64,000 nucleotides of DNA from Marivita lacus (GCF_014637725.1 NZ_BMFC01000014.1:21716-85715); one strand, 5' to 3'; shown: positions 7,793 through 17,498, counted from the first letter of the stretch. Numbers and translations are program-made. Notes: generated by a model from the letters alone, not told the origin.

Positions 7793-9712
7793 TCAGACGC
7801 TCGGTTCAGGCTCCAGATCGCCATCATCCTTGGGCGCTTTTGCCTTCGGCTTGGTCTTGGGGATCGCCGTGATGCTGGGTGTCTCGGGCACACCGCCCGA
7901 TGCATCGTCGTCGCCGGAATGCGGCGACTCGCCCCGCATCACGCGCTTGATCTCTTCGCCGGTCAGGGTTTCGTACTCAAGCAACCCCTGCGCCAGACGT
8001 TCCCATTCGTCCTTGCGCTCGGAAAGGATCGCAAAGGCTCGGTCATAGGCGTTCTGGATGAAGCTTTTGACTTCTTGCTCGATCATTTCCTTGGTGTTTG
8101 CAGACACCGAGAACCCTGCCGTGTTGCCGCTATAGCCTTCGGCCGCTTCGCGGTAATCGATGTTGCCCACCTTGTCGGACATGCCCCACTGAAGCACCAT
8201 CGCGCGGGCAAGTGCGGATGCCTGCTGAATATCGCCTGCCGGTCCGTTCGAGACGTTCTCGGGACCGTACTTGATGATCTCGGCCGCCTTGCCCGCCATG
8301 GTCATGGCCAGCTTTTCTTCGCATTCCGACTTGTGCCAGTTCAGCCGGTCGATTTCCGGCAGTGAGACCACCATGCCCAACGCGCCGCCGCGTGGAATGA
8401 TCGTTGCCTTGTAGACCGGATCGCATTGCGGCAGCGCCATGCCGACCACGGCATGGCCTGCTTCGTGATAGGCGGTCTTTTCCTTTTGATCGGCGGTCAG
8501 AACCATGGAGCGGCGTTCCGCACCCATCATGACCTTGTCCTTGGCGTTCTCAAAATCTTCCATCGTCACGAAACGACGTCCGACACGCGCCGCCATCAAG
8601 GCAGCCTCGTTCACCAAGTTCGCCAGATCGGCGCCCGAGAAACCGGGCGTGCCACGCGCGATGATGCGCAAATCCACATCCGGGCCCAGCGGTGTCTTGC
8701 GGGCATGCACGCCCAGGATCTTTTCACGCCCCTTGATGTCCGGGTTGGGCACGGTCACCTGACGGTCGAAACGACCGGGGCGCAGCAGCGCGGGGTCCAG
8801 AACGTCGCGACGGTTGGTCGCGGCGACGATGATCACGCCTTCATTGGCCTCGAACCCGTCCATTTCGACCAGAAGCTGGTTTAGCGTCTGTTCGCGCTCA
8901 TCGTTGCCACCACCGTAACCGGCCCCACGGGCGCGGCCCACAGCGTCGATTTCGTCGATGAACACGATGCAGGGCGCATTCTTCTTGGCCTGCTCGAACA
9001 TGTCACGGACACGGCTTGCGCCGACACCCACAAACATTTCCACGAAGTCGGAGCCCGAGATGGTGAAGAACGGCACACCCGCCTCGCCCGCAATGGCGCG
9101 CGCGAGCAGCGTCTTACCGGTGCCCGGAGGCCCGACAAGCAGCGCACCCTTGGGGATCTTGCCGCCGAGCCGCGAGAACCGCTGCGGATTGCGCAGGAAT
9201 TCGACGATCTCTTCCAGCTCTTCCTTGGCCTCGTCGATGCCTGCCACGTCGTCAAAGGTAACGCGACCATGCTTTTCGGTGAGCAGCTTGGCCTTGGATT
9301 TGCCAAAGCCCATCGCTCCGCCTTTGCCGCCGCCCTGCATCCGGTTCATGAAGTAAATCCAGACACCGATCAGCAGAAGGAACGGAAGCAGGCTCAACAG
9401 GAAGGACTGGAAGCCCGATTGCTGCTGCTGTTCGGCGCGGATCGGCACGTTGTTGTCGATCAACAGATCGGTGACAGTCGCGTCTTCGGGTTTGATCGCA
9501 ACATAGTCCTGCCCGTCCGTGCTGCGGAACCGAAGTTGTTCACCGTCGAGGGTGACCGAACTGACCGTGTTGCTCTCCACTGCCGAGACGAAATCCGAAT
9601 AACTGATCTCACGGCTCTGGAGCGTATTGCCGCCACCAGAGAAAATATTGAAAAGCGCGAGGATCAGCAGGAATAGGACGACCCAAAAGGCTATATTTCG
9701 TGCATTGCCCAA
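7793..9712 (-). CDS. ftsH: ATP-dependent zinc metalloprotease FtsH
   Basis: A 639-residue membrane AAA+ protease. TM1 is at about residues 7-24 and TM2 at 102-121, with a periplasmic domain between them. Walker A GPPGTGKT is at 194-201 and Walker B is [12 protein letters not shown]. The second region of homology includes [19 protein letters not shown]. The zinc motif is HEAGH. The tail is rich in Ser, Pro and Lys ([19 protein letters not shown]). It degrades misfolded membrane proteins and regulators such as RpoH and LpxC in other bacteria. A promoter with a heat-shock-like spelling lies at 9768-9795, and a strong terminator follows. Confidence 0.97.
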   Translation of the reverse strand: MGNARNIAFWVVLFLLILALFNIFSGGGNTLQSREISYSDFVSAVESNTVSSVTLDGEQLRFRSTDGQDYVAIKPEDATVTDLLIDNNVPIRAEQQQQSGFQSFLLSLLPFLLLIGVWIYFMNRMQGGGKGGAMGFGKSKAKLLTEKHGRVTFDDVAGIDEAKEELEEIVEFLRNPQRFSRLGGKIPKGALLVGPPGTGKTLLARAIAGEAGVPFFTISGSDFVEMFVGVGASRVRDMFEQAKKNAPCIVFIDEIDAVGRARGAGYGGGNDEREQTLNQLLVEMDGFEANEGVIIVAATNRRDVLDPALLRPGRFDRQVTVPNPDIKGREKILGVHARKTPLGPDVDLRIIARGTPGFSGADLANLVNEAALMAARVGRRFVTMEDFENAKDKVMMGAERRSMVLTADQKEKTAYHEAGHAVVGMALPQCDPVYKATIIPRGGALGMVVSLPEIDRLNWHKSECEEKLAMTMAGKAAEIIKYGPENVSNGPAGDIQQASALARAMVLQWGMSDKVGNIDYREAAEGYSGNTAGFSVSANTKEMIEQEVKSFIQNAYDRAFAILSERKDEWERLAQGLLEYETLTGEEIKRVMRGESPHSGDDDASGGVPETPSITAIPKTKPKAKAPKDDGDLEPEPSV

Positions 9713-9767
9713 GAAAATTTCTCCTGAATCTGACAGGGGGCGGAACAGCCCTCGTCTATTGGTTCAT

Positions 9768-9795
9768 AACATAGACATGCGCAGGCTGGGTTCAA
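9768..9795 (-). promoter_or_regulatory. Predicted ftsH promoter
   Basis: On the minus strand TTGAAC (9790-9795) and TATGTT (9768-9773) are separated by 16 nt, giving a transcript start near 9761 and a leader of about 50 nt. The CTATGTT spelling resembles alphaproteobacterial RpoH -10 elements, which would suit ftsH. It overlaps the tilS stop codon. Confidence 0.45.
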
Positions 9796-11147
9796 TGCGA
9801 AAGACAAAATGCCTCGAATCCGGTGTCCCGCCGCCCAAGCACGAACCGGCATGCCTCGATCTGCGGCCCGATGCCCAGAGATGGACAGGCCATCAGGTCC
9901 GTGCCCAACCAGACCGATGGCAGGGCGATTGCAGCCCTGAAAGGCACCGCAAGCGCCGATCGATCCGCAATCTGGCGCCACCCCTCTTCGCCAAGGGCGC
10001 GAACACGCGCACCCTGGGGCATTTTGTCTTCGGGATCGGACACAAGCCATTGACCATCCCAGAGCGTGCCCAGCGGGGTCTCCTCATCGCTCACGGCAGA
10101 CGTTTCACGCACGATCCTCAGATGCGCCTTTTCGACCAGCACTTCGGCACCGTGCAAGGTGCCGCCTGCGCCGGACAGCACCCGCTCCAGCAGCGCCTCG
10201 CTGGATGCGACGCGCGGACGGTATTCAGCACCAGCCACATAACTCAGGCCAGCGGTGAGCAGGCGCAGGCGCGTTTCGTCGTCAAGCGCGGCAAAGCCAT
10301 CCCGGTCCATCCGCACCTGCCCCAAGGGCGCATCCGAACAGAGCTGGCGCACCGCGCCAACCATCCGGGCCGTCAAACCGTCGCGCGCACGGGCCATGCG
10401 ACGCGCCGTGTCGGACAGCACCGACGACGTGAGTCCTTCTTCGCCCAGAAGTCTTAACAATTGGCGAATACGAACACGATCGAAGTCGCGGTTTTCGTTG
10501 CTGGGATCATCTACCCAACGCCCCTTGAGAACCGTCAGGTAATGCCGAAGCGCATCGCGCTCCATATCGAGACAGGGCCGCACAACGCGGTATCCAGGCG
10601 TTCCCCCCTGCCGTGGAGGAGCCGCTCCCGTTATCTCGCCACCTCCCAGCACGCGCACGATCCCGGCATGCGGTGCGACATCCCGCACGGCGCGCATGCC
10701 CGACAGACCGTCGACCCCGGAACCACGGGCCAGACGCATCAGGAACGTTTCCGCCTGATCATCCTGCGTGTGAGCAAATAAAACATGGCGCACAGTCCCG
10801 CGCCATCGGTCGATCAGCGCCAGGCGCGCACGGCGCGCGGCATCCTGCACATTGCCGCGCCCGTCCCACTGCCAGAGCAAAGTTGCATGTGGCCAACCGA
10901 GAGAAGCGCACTCTTCGGCCACCATCGCAGCCTCTGCCGCACTTTCGGCGCGCAGACCGTGATCAACGGTCACCACCCAGAGCCGGACGCCATAGTCCCG
11001 TGTCCAGTTATGCGCGAGATACAGCATCGCCATGCTGTCGCCGCCACCAGACACTGCAAGGGCGATATCAGAGGGGAATTCGGGGCCAAGAAGCTGGCCC
11101 ATCGCGTCGGCGAACCGCTGCGCGAGCGGCCTTTCGGTCACTGGCAA
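9792..11147 (-). CDS. tilS: tRNA(Ile)-lysidine synthetase TilS
   Basis: A 451-residue enzyme that converts C34 of tRNA-Ile(CAU) to lysidine with ATP and lysine, allowing AUA decoding. The PP-loop motif AVSGGGDSMAML lies near residues 32-43. VTVDHGLRAES and HTQDDQAETFLMRLARGSGVDGL follow, which is typical TilS_N spelling. The C-terminal third is more divergent. Its first 10 nt overlap the end of cpoB, so it is translated from the tol-pal message. ftsH follows after 79 nt with its own promoter. The order cpoB-tilS-ftsH is usual for alphaproteobacteria. Confidence 0.93.
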   Translation of the reverse strand: MPVTERPLAQRFADAMGQLLGPEFPSDIALAVSGGGDSMAMLYLAHNWTRDYGVRLWVVTVDHGLRAESAAEAAMVAEECASLGWPHATLLWQWDGRGNVQDAARRARLALIDRWRGTVRHVLFAHTQDDQAETFLMRLARGSGVDGLSGMRAVRDVAPHAGIVRVLGGGEITGAAPPRQGGTPGYRVVRPCLDMERDALRHYLTVLKGRWVDDPSNENRDFDRVRIRQLLRLLGEEGLTSSVLSDTARRMARARDGLTARMVGAVRQLCSDAPLGQVRMDRDGFAALDDETRLRLLTAGLSYVAGAEYRPRVASSEALLERVLSGAGGTLHGAEVLVEKAHLRIVRETSAVSDEETPLGTLWDGQWLVSDPEDKMPQGARVRALGEEGWRQIADRSALAVPFRAAIALPSVWLGTDLMACPSLGIGPQIEACRFVLGRRDTGFEAFCLSH

Positions 11148-11959
11148 TTGAACTGTGCTTTGGCCGCTTCCGCCTGCGCGATGGCGTCGCTGCTGCCCGG
11201 ATAGCGCCCAGACACCTCGTTCAGCGTCACGCAGGCCTCAGCCACATTGCCGAGTTCACCCAGAGCCGCACCCAGCCGCCACAGCGCCTCGGGACCTGCG
11301 GCATCGTCGGGATACCCGGCATAGGCATCAAGGTAGCGCCGCGCGGCATCACGGGTGTTGCCCAGTCCTTCGAGAGCCTGTCCTTCGGCGACAAGCGCCT
11401 GCGCCTCTAGCGGTCCGCCCGGATAGGTCTGGCGAAAGGTCGCAAACTGGTCAGCGGCGGATTGAAAGTCACCGCTGGCGAGCGCCTCCCCGGCTCGCCG
11501 AAAGTCTGTCTCTTCTCCAACGGCAAGCTGAGTGCCGCCTGCCTGAGGGGCCGTAGACGAGGGCGCGGGGGCCGTGGGAGCATCGGGAACGCCGCCAAGG
11601 GTCGGCACTTGCCCCAATGAACCGATGTCACATCCCGGCTCGATCTCGCAAAACCGGAATTCCAGGTCACCCAAACGGCGCGCCCCGTCTTCAGCCACGC
11701 GACTGACCCGAAACTCAAGTTCTTCGGTCTTGGCCGTCATGCGCTGCAACTCGCTCTCGATCGCATCGAGCCGGTCCAGAACACCCGACGGCAGAGTGAC
11801 TGATGATCCGCCGGTCGTGCTCAATTCGCGCTTGAGCCGCTGCAGCTCGACCGAGAGGATCGACATGTCCTGACGGATATCGGCAAGCGTTTCCTGAGCC
11901 TGCCCGGCAATCGGGACAAACACCAAGGCAAGACCCAGAACGATACCCGTCAGTCGCAT
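11138..11959 (-). CDS. cpoB: Tol-Pal system protein CpoB (YbgF)
   Basis: A 273-residue periplasmic protein starting at MRLTGIVLGLALV. The signal peptide ends near GQAQ. Next comes a coiled-coil stretch (about 25-95, TLADIRQDMSILSVELQRLKRE onwards), a Pro/Ala linker, and a C-terminal block of tetratricopeptide repeats (FRRAGEALASGDFQSAADQF to the end). CpoB links Tol-Pal to peptidoglycan synthesis during constriction. The frame continues upstream into pal, but the start at 11959 gives the signal peptide and correct family length. It follows pal by 11 nt. Confidence 0.92.
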   Translation of the reverse strand: MRLTGIVLGLALVFVPIAGQAQETLADIRQDMSILSVELQRLKRELSTTGGSSVTLPSGVLDRLDAIESELQRMTAKTEELEFRVSRVAEDGARRLGDLEFRFCEIEPGCDIGSLGQVPTLGGVPDAPTAPAPSSTAPQAGGTQLAVGEETDFRRAGEALASGDFQSAADQFATFRQTYPGGPLEAQALVAEGQALEGLGNTRDAARRYLDAYAGYPDDAAGPEALWRLGAALGELGNVAEACVTLNEVSGRYPGSSDAIAQAEAAKAQFNCQ

Positions 11960-11970
11960 GTAACTCTCCG

Positions 11971-12489
11971 TCAGCCTGTCAATCCGGCCGAGATGATCGT
12001 CACGGCGCGGCGGTTCTTGGCATAACATGCCTCTTCCGAACACAGCTCGATCGGGCGTTCCTTGCCGAAGCTGACAAAGCGTAGCCGGTTGGACGGAATG
12101 CCCTGGGCAACAAGATATTCCATCACCGCGTTCGCGCGGCGTGCACCAAGCGCAAGGTTGTAGGCCCGCGTGCCCTGCTCGTCGGCGTGACCTTCGATCA
12201 CGGCGTTGTAGTCGGAGTTGGTCAGCAACCACTGCACCTGACCATCAAGCGTGGCCCGCGCTTCGGGGCTGAGCGAGGATTGGTCCACGGCGAACAGCAC
12301 CCGGTCCCCGACCGTCTGCTGGAAATAGGCGGGTGACCGGGGATCGCTGGCGCTGCCCGGCAGGATGCCACCGGCATTGCCCGTCGCGGCGTTCAGATCA
12401 ACCGCACCGTTGTCGAACCGGTTTGCGTTGGTACAGGCTGACACGGCCAGAACGGCGATCAGCATCGTGATTTTTGCGGTAAGTCGCAT
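11971..12489 (-). CDS. pal: Peptidoglycan-associated lipoprotein Pal
   Basis: A 172-residue outer-membrane lipoprotein. The lipobox is LAVSAC with Cys19. The OmpA-like domain occupies the C-terminal 110 residues: VLFAVDQSSLSPEARATL, then VIEGHADEQGTRAYNLALGARRANAV with the peptidoglycan-binding Asp and Arg. Pal anchors the outer membrane to peptidoglycan and works with TolB. It follows tolB after 135 nt, a gap that contains a perfect 22-bp palindrome. Confidence 0.97.
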   Translation of the reverse strand: MRLTAKITMLIAVLAVSACTNANRFDNGAVDLNAATGNAGGILPGSASDPRSPAYFQQTVGDRVLFAVDQSSLSPEARATLDGQVQWLLTNSDYNAVIEGHADEQGTRAYNLALGARRANAVMEYLVAQGIPSNRLRFVSFGKERPIELCSEEACYAKNRRAVTIISAGLTG

Positions 12490-12565
12490 TGGGTATCCTG
12501 CTTTCTTATGATTGATCCGAAATTACCACAGCCGTTTCGCTGCGCCTAGTCCTCTGCGGAGCCTC

Positions 12566-12587
12566 AGAATTTTCGTACGAAAATTCT
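12566..12587. repeat. Perfect 22-bp palindrome between tolB and pal
   Basis: The half-site AGAATTTTCGT is followed at once by its exact reverse complement, with no spacer. It is AT-rich in a GC-rich genome. It lies 37 nt past the tolB stop and 76 nt before the pal start. As DNA it could be an operator or a target of a methylase. As RNA it would be a hairpin with a GUAC tetraloop. Confidence 0.75.
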
Positions 12588-12624
12588 AAATGCCCCGCAT
12601 TAATTTTTGGTGGACGCACGCGGG

Positions 12625-13950
12625 TCACTGGAGCGGACCCCAGCTGGGGTCCGATGCACCCTCGGGTGTGCGCACCCGCTTGAGGTTCCGCCCCGAGATG
12701 TCCACGGTATAAAGGGACGACGACCCCTGCGCACCCTGGGTTTCACGGGCGAACATGATCACCCGGCCATTGGGCGCCCAGGTCGGGCCCTCATCCAGGA
12801 ACGACGCGGTGAGCAGGCGTTCTTCGGACCCGTCGGTGCGCATCACGCCAATATGGAACCGCCCCGCGTTCTGCTTGGTAAAGGCGATCATGTCGCCCCG
12901 CGGCGACCATACGGGCGTCGAATAGCGTCCCTGACCGAAACTGATCCGCCGCGCCTCGCCGCCCGAGGCCGACATGACGTACAATTGCTGCGTGCCGGAC
13001 CGATCGCTCTCGAACACGATCTGGCTGCCATCCGGCGAATAGCTCGGTGCGGTTTCGATCGACGGCGCGCTGGTCAACTGACGTGTCCCGCCGCTGCCGA
13101 TGTCCATCGCCCAGATATCGGTGTTCGACCCCTGCGTCAGCGAATAGACCACTGTCTGACCATTCGGAGCAAAGCGGGGCGCAAAGCTCATCACACCGTC
13201 CTGCCCCTGCAGGATGCGGCTTTGGACCGTCCCCACCTCGAGGACATGCACCCGCGGCATGCCCGTCTCGTAGCTGGTATAGAGCACCCGCTGGCCGTTT
13301 TCCGAAAACCGGGGCGCGAGGACAAGCGCATTGCCCCCGGTCAGGTACTGCACGTTGGCGCCGTCGTAATCCATGACCGCCAAGCGCTTGGCACGCTGAT
13401 CCTTGGGTCCGCTTTCCGACACGAAGACCACGCGGCTGTCGAAATAGCCACTTTCGCCAGTGATCCGACTGTAGACTTGGTCCGCCACCTTGTGCGCCAT
13501 GCGCCGCCAGCCATCGGGCGTTCCGGCAAATTGCATGCCCTCGCCCAGTTCGGTGCCCGCGAACACGTCCCAGACCCGGAACTTGACCACGATGCGCCCG
13601 CCCTCGGAGCTCACCGCTCCAGTGATCAGCGCCTGCGCGTTGATCGCCTTCCAGTCGGCGAACTGCACCGGGCTGCCAAAACTCGTGATCTGGCTGATAT
13701 GCGCCTCGCGCGGCACTTCGCGGAACAGGCCCGTGCCGGTCAAATCCTCTGCCACGACCCGCGCGATCTGCTGCGCAAGCTGCTGTGCGGCAGCCGTTTC
13801 GCCCACAAAGTCGGGCACGGCGTAGGGCAAAGGCTCGATCACCCCTTCGGTGATCTCGATCCTGAGGGGCCCATTTTGCGCCAAAGCTACACCCGGCGTG
13901 CTGACCGCCCATACCATTACAGCCAACAACGACGCGACGAACTGTTTCAT
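12625..13950 (-). CDS. tolB: Tol-Pal system beta-propeller protein TolB
   Basis: A 441-residue periplasmic protein. I start at [15 protein letters not shown] because this gives a normal signal peptide (cleavage near GVALA-QNG) and an ATGA overlap with the stop of the tolA-like gene. The first third is the TolB N-terminal domain ([20 protein letters not shown]). The rest is a six-bladed propeller with repeats such as [45 protein letters not shown] and [15 protein letters not shown]. It binds Pal and is pulled by TolA during outer-membrane invagination. Confidence 0.96.
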   Translation of the reverse strand: MKQFVASLLAVMVWAVSTPGVALAQNGPLRIEITEGVIEPLPYAVPDFVGETAAAQQLAQQIARVVAEDLTGTGLFREVPREAHISQITSFGSPVQFADWKAINAQALITGAVSSEGGRIVVKFRVWDVFAGTELGEGMQFAGTPDGWRRMAHKVADQVYSRITGESGYFDSRVVFVSESGPKDQRAKRLAVMDYDGANVQYLTGGNALVLAPRFSENGQRVLYTSYETGMPRVHVLEVGTVQSRILQGQDGVMSFAPRFAPNGQTVVYSLTQGSNTDIWAMDIGSGGTRQLTSAPSIETAPSYSPDGSQIVFESDRSGTQQLYVMSASGGEARRISFGQGRYSTPVWSPRGDMIAFTKQNAGRFHIGVMRTDGSEERLLTASFLDEGPTWAPNGRVIMFARETQGAQGSSSLYTVDISGRNLKRVRTPEGASDPSWGPLQ

Positions 13951-15095
13951 CGGACCCTCATGCTTTCCGGGTTGAACGTCATCTCGACGGTCTTCCACTG
14001 ATCAAATTTTTCTGGCGGCAGGGTATACCCATCGCCCTGACAGCGCAAAATCGCGCGGCGCGCCGCCTGGAACGCCGTTTCCGCAGCCGCACCATCGCCA
14101 CCGCTTGCCGCCAGCATCTGCAGACTTGAACTCACGACCCGCCCGGATCGATCCATGTCGAAACCGACGGTCACCGTAACGCTCGAGGCTTGTGACCCCA
14201 CATCGACCACCCAGCAATCCTGCACCGCGATACGGAATCCATCGGTTTCGCCCTGCGTGAGGGGCGGACCGCTTTCCGCGCTGCCGGTGCTGGCACCGGA
14301 CAACGCCTCTTCCAACGCGCCGGCAATCGCCGAAGCGGTGGCGTCGCTCGTATCCGGTTGCGGCGCAGGCGTCGGTTCGGCAGCCGGCGCTGGTGTTGGG
14401 TCTGGCGGCGATTCTGCCGTTTGCGGTGGCGTCGGGGCCGGAGCCGGACGGTTCGGCCGCGCCTGCGGGCGCACCGATGCGCTCGGCGCCCGGGCGGGCT
14501 CTTCGGCTTCGGTCACGATCTCGGTGGCCGCCGCTTCGGGGGCGGTGGCCTGCTGTTCCTCGGAATCGGTCACATCGGGCGCATCCGACGGCTCGACCGT
14601 TTCCTGCACATCGGGGGCCACCTCGGCCTCCGGCGCAGGCTCGGGCACCGCTTCGGGCGCAACACGCGGCGCGGGGCGCGGGATCGGACGCAGGGCCACC
14701 TCGGGCGCATCCACTTCAGGCACCGGCTCGGGTGCGGGCGGCTGCGGAGGCGTCTCGGCCACCTCGGGTTCGGGTGTGGGCAGAACGGGCTGCGGCACCG
14801 GATCAGGCTCCGCCGCCTGCGGTTCGACCGGGTCAGGAGGCGTTACAGGCTGTGTCTCTTCGACCGGGGGCGTGGGCACCGGTTCCGCCACCTCCGGCTC
14901 GGGCAAGGCAGAAGGTTCCGACCCAAGAACCGGGGCCGCCTGCGGTTGCGTCATGGCCGCGAACTCCGCCTCGGAAATCACCGAGACATCAGCCACCTGC
15001 ACCTCTGGTGGATCACTGCGGAACATGCCGCCGAAGAGCGCCCAGAGGATCAGAATCCCATGGGCACCTCCCGAGATATATTGGCCGGTATGCAC
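13947..15095 (-). CDS. tolA: TolA-like energy-transducing protein
   Basis: A 382-residue protein in the TolA position. One N-terminal membrane segment ([17 protein letters not shown], about 9-25) is followed by some 230 residues almost entirely of Pro, Glu, Val and Ala ([20 protein letters not shown] and similar). A small C-terminal TonB/TolA-type domain follows, with a cysteine pair in AVQDCWVV and ILRCQGDGY and the core [20 protein letters not shown]. It should span the periplasm and couple TolQR to TolB/Pal. The linker is Pro/Glu-rich instead of the Ala/Lys helix of E. coli TolA. Position, not sequence identity, carries the symbol. Confidence 0.85.
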   Translation of the reverse strand: MHTGQYISGGAHGILILWALFGGMFRSDPPEVQVADVSVISEAEFAAMTQPQAAPVLGSEPSALPEPEVAEPVPTPPVEETQPVTPPDPVEPQAAEPDPVPQPVLPTPEPEVAETPPQPPAPEPVPEVDAPEVALRPIPRPAPRVAPEAVPEPAPEAEVAPDVQETVEPSDAPDVTDSEEQQATAPEAAATEIVTEAEEPARAPSASVRPQARPNRPAPAPTPPQTAESPPDPTPAPAAEPTPAPQPDTSDATASAIAGALEEALSGASTGSAESGPPLTQGETDGFRIAVQDCWVVDVGSQASSVTVTVGFDMDRSGRVVSSSLQMLAASGGDGAAAETAFQAARRAILRCQGDGYTLPPEKFDQWKTVEMTFNPESMRVR

Positions 15096-15103
15096 TTCGC
15101 GCC

Positions 15104-15574
15104 TCAGCCATCCGACCCGTCAAGCGCCGGGCCACCGATATCCGTGACCAGCCCGATGGAATTGAACCCACCGGCATTCAGCGCGCCCATGATCTGCGCG
15201 ACCACCTCGTAGGCGACAGTGCCATCGGCCCGCAGGAACACCCGGTCATCCGACCGTTCGACGGCAATCGCCCGCAGGCGGGGCACCAGTTCGGCGCGGG
15301 GCACCTCGGTGTTCATGATCGACACGGACCCATCCGCAGCAATCGTGACGGACAGGGGCTCTTCGGTCTCGGACGGCAGGGCCGACGCGGCGGTCTTGGG
15401 CAATTCGACGGGCACACCCACGGTCAAAAGAGGCGCCGCCACCATGAAGATGATCAGCAGCACCATCATCACATCCACGAACGGCGTGACGTTGATTTCC
15501 GACATCGGCATGGCGCGGCCCTTGCGCCGCCTGCGCCCGCCGCCTCCGCCTGATCTGACCACGCCACCCCCCAT
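15104..15574 (-). CDS. tolR: Tol-Pal system protein TolR
   Basis: A 156-residue ExbD/TolR-family protein. A Gly/Arg-rich cytoplasmic start (GGGGGRRRRKGRAMP) precedes MSEINVTPFVDVMMVLLIIFMVAAPLL, the single membrane helix with the proton-channel aspartate in FVDVMM. The periplasmic part follows. With TolQ it forms the proton-driven stator that energises TolA. It begins 3 nt after tolQ and ends 8 nt before the tolA-like gene, so the genes are co-translated. Confidence 0.95.
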   Translation of the reverse strand: MGGGVVRSGGGGGRRRRKGRAMPMSEINVTPFVDVMMVLLIIFMVAAPLLTVGVPVELPKTAASALPSETEEPLSVTIAADGSVSIMNTEVPRAELVPRLRAIAVERSDDRVFLRADGTVAYEVVAQIMGALNAGGFNSIGLVTDIGGPALDGSDG

Positions 15575-15577
15575 AGC

Positions 15578-16273
15578 TCAGCTGTCCAACTGGCGGCTGA
15601 GGATGGTCGAGAATTCATCGGCAAAAGATTCGTACCCGGCAAGAATACGGTCACTGTCGGCCGACAGCTTGTTGTAGAAGATCACGGCCGGGATCGCCGC
15701 CAAAAGCCCAAGGCCGGTTGCCAGAAGTGCCTCGGCAATACCGGGTGCCACGACGACCAGAGACGTGTTCTGCTGCTGCGCAATCTCGACGAACGCGTGC
15801 ATGATACCCCAGACGGTCCCGAACAGACCGACAAACGGCGTCACCGAGCCAACAGTGGCCAACACGGCGAGATTGCTTTGCAAATCCTCGGCTTCCTTCT
15901 GGATCGCCACGTCCATGGACCGGTCGATGCGCGCATGCGCCCCGGCGATCAGGCCGCCATCATCCCGGTGAGAGCGGCGCCATTCCGTCATGCCCGCGGC
16001 AAACACCTTCTTGGCGCGCCCGTCAGGTTCCGGTCCGATCTGATCGAACAGTTCGTCAAGGGGCTCGCCCGACCAGAACGCCCGGTCGAACTCGGCCGCT
16101 TCGGCCCGCGCCTTGCGATAGGCGATCAACTTTTCGAAAATGATGCCCCACGCCCAGAAGGACGACAGGATCAACATGACCATGACGATCTTCACCGTAA
16201 GGGTGGCGCGCGCGAAAAGTCCCCACATGGAGAAATCAATCTCCTGCGCAAGCGCAAGTGTCTCTGCTTCCAT
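15578..16273 (-). CDS. tolQ: Tol-Pal system protein TolQ
   Basis: A 231-residue ExbB/TolQ/MotA-family membrane protein. There are three helices: about 23-45 (LTVKIVMVMLILSSFWAWGIIF), then LAVLATVGSVTPFVGLFGTVWGIMHAF, and IAEALLATGLGLLAAIPAVIFYN. The GLFGTVWGI and ATGLGLLAAIPA motifs line the proton path with TolR. It is the first gene of the tol block proper, 117 nt after ybgC. That gap may hold a secondary promoter, which I could not define convincingly. Confidence 0.96.
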   Translation of the reverse strand: MEAETLALAQEIDFSMWGLFARATLTVKIVMVMLILSSFWAWGIIFEKLIAYRKARAEAAEFDRAFWSGEPLDELFDQIGPEPDGRAKKVFAAGMTEWRRSHRDDGGLIAGAHARIDRSMDVAIQKEAEDLQSNLAVLATVGSVTPFVGLFGTVWGIMHAFVEIAQQQNTSLVVVAPGIAEALLATGLGLLAAIPAVIFYNKLSADSDRILAGYESFADEFSTILSRQLDS

Positions 16274-16390
16274 CTGCCTGCTCTATAGCCGATTGGCCCC
16301 GGTTCGTCGGGCTCTGATTGCCAGTATCATTAACGCAATTGCAGGGGAAACGCCAACACAATGGCGTCAGATCATGCAGTTTCCGGCGCG

Positions 16391-16783
16391 CTAGTGGATC
16401 CGACGGCGGATATTTGCCGGCAGACGCGCCGGCGCACCGTCCGCGCGGATGCAAACCACCGTCACCTCCGCCCGGAACAGCAGATCCGCACCGCGCAAAA
16501 CCTCCTGGCCCATGATCAGCCGTACCCCGGTGACGGCCTTGACGACCGTGCGGACCAGCAATGCGTCGTCGAATTTCGCAGGCTTGAGGTAATCCGCCTC
16601 GACCCGGCGCACCACAAAGACCACGCCGTCGCCTTCGCGCATCGCGTTCTGGTCAACACCCAGCGTCCGAACCCAGTCCGAGCGCGCGCGCTCGATATAC
16701 CGCAGGTAATTGGCGTAATAGACGATCCCGCCCATATCGGTGTCTTCGTAATAGACCCGGACCGGAAATTCGTGGACCATCAA
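16391..16783 (-). CDS. ybgC: Tol-Pal associated acyl-CoA thioesterase YbgC
   Basis: A 130-residue 4-hydroxybenzoyl-CoA-type hotdog thioesterase. The catalytic region YYEDTDMGGIVYYANYLRYIERARSDW near the N-terminus matches the YbgC family, with Asp in DTDMGGIVY as nucleophile or base. It hydrolyses short-chain acyl-CoA in vitro in other bacteria, and its link to Tol-Pal is by gene order. Its start overlaps the stop of the upstream unknown gene by 4 nt. Confidence 0.95.
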   Translation of the reverse strand: MMVHEFPVRVYYEDTDMGGIVYYANYLRYIERARSDWVRTLGVDQNAMREGDGVVFVVRRVEADYLKPAKFDDALLVRTVVKAVTGVRLIMGQEVLRGADLLFRAEVTVVCIRADGAPARLPANIRRRIH

Positions 16784-17421
16784 TGCGCCCCTCCCTGCGC
16801 CGCTTGCAGACGCGCGGCAAGGCGCAGGGCGTGGCTCGGATCATCGGCCATCGCGGGCAGCACCTGATCATAGCCCGCACGGATCAAGGCGCCGATCTCG
16901 GGCCGCAGCACCACGTGCCCATCCTCCAACGCGCCCAGCGGCGACCGGTCGGTGAAGGCCAGATCGGACCAAAGCAGTACCGACTGCACCACCTGGCTGA
17001 GCGCGAGAGTCTCGGCAGGCTGCGCCGACAACACGGAATCCATCCGCAGGAAGATGAAACAGGCCTTGATCGCGCCCGCCTCGTCGAACCGGAACACCCG
17101 GTACTGGTTCGCCTCTGCCTCGGTGAGCCGGGCCACCAAGGGCACCAACCCGTTGATCAACCGATCAAGGTCACGAACCTCCAGCAGTTCCGCCCAGTCA
17201 CGGAAGAAAAACACCATCACGTTGGCGCCAAGTTCGGGATCGGTTTCGGCCATCTGGTGCCCAGCCATGGCGCAGACCGCCTCCAGCGCGCCTTTGACCA
17301 CGCCAAGCGTTGCGTCTTCGACCCCGAACACGATCGGCGCGATCGGCCGCCCCCATCGGGCAAACAGGTACGTCCCGTCCGACCGCGTGAAAAACCGCTC
17401 GACCTCGGCCGCATCCATCAT
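16780..17421 (-). CDS. Conserved hypothetical protein between ruvB and ybgC
   Basis: I do not recognise a named family. The start at MMDAAEVERFFTRSDGTY gives 213 residues. The open frame continues upstream through the repeat and into ruvB. The protein looks soluble and globular, with YLFARWGRPIAPIVFGVED near the start, NVMVFFFRDWAELLEV in the middle, AIKACFIFLRMDSVLSAQPA, and PLGALEDGHVVLRPEIGALIRAGYDQVLP towards the end. It has no signal peptide and no membrane helix. The stop overlaps ybgC by 4 nt, so it is translated with the Tol accessory genes. A 24-nt motif in its leader is identical to the folD leader. Confidence 0.75.
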   Translation of the reverse strand: MMDAAEVERFFTRSDGTYLFARWGRPIAPIVFGVEDATLGVVKGALEAVCAMAGHQMAETDPELGANVMVFFFRDWAELLEVRDLDRLINGLVPLVARLTEAEANQYRVFRFDEAGAIKACFIFLRMDSVLSAQPAETLALSQVVQSVLLWSDLAFTDRSPLGALEDGHVVLRPEIGALIRAGYDQVLPAMADDPSHALRLAARLQAAQGGAH

Positions 17422-17438
17422 GAGGCACCGCCCCCCTG

Positions 17439-17462
17439 CTTCTTCTTTTTCCAAATATGCAA
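17439..17462 (-). repeat. 24-nt leader motif shared with 5113-5136
   Basis: Second copy of the motif described at 5113-5136, identical over 24 nt and again just upstream of a start codon (17 nt to the ATG at 17421). The purine-rich end provides a GAAGAAG stretch, and the AT-rich end reads TTGCATATTTGG on the gene-sense strand. Confidence 0.6.
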
Positions 17463-17498
17463 TCACGACCTTTGGCACAGCGCGCCCGGTCGGGCAAG

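Noticed and set aside
6857..8365. 502-codon plus-strand frame across fhs, MOSC and ftsH
   Set aside because: Antisense to three well-supported genes; crosses the ftsH terminator and has no domain.
12607..14001. 464-codon plus-strand frame
   Set aside because: Mirror of tolB; Arg/His-rich with no recognisable fold.
14155..15147. 330-codon Gly/Ser/Thr-rich plus-strand frame
   Set aside because: Antisense of the Pro/Glu repeats of the TolA-like linker; the composition is explained by that.
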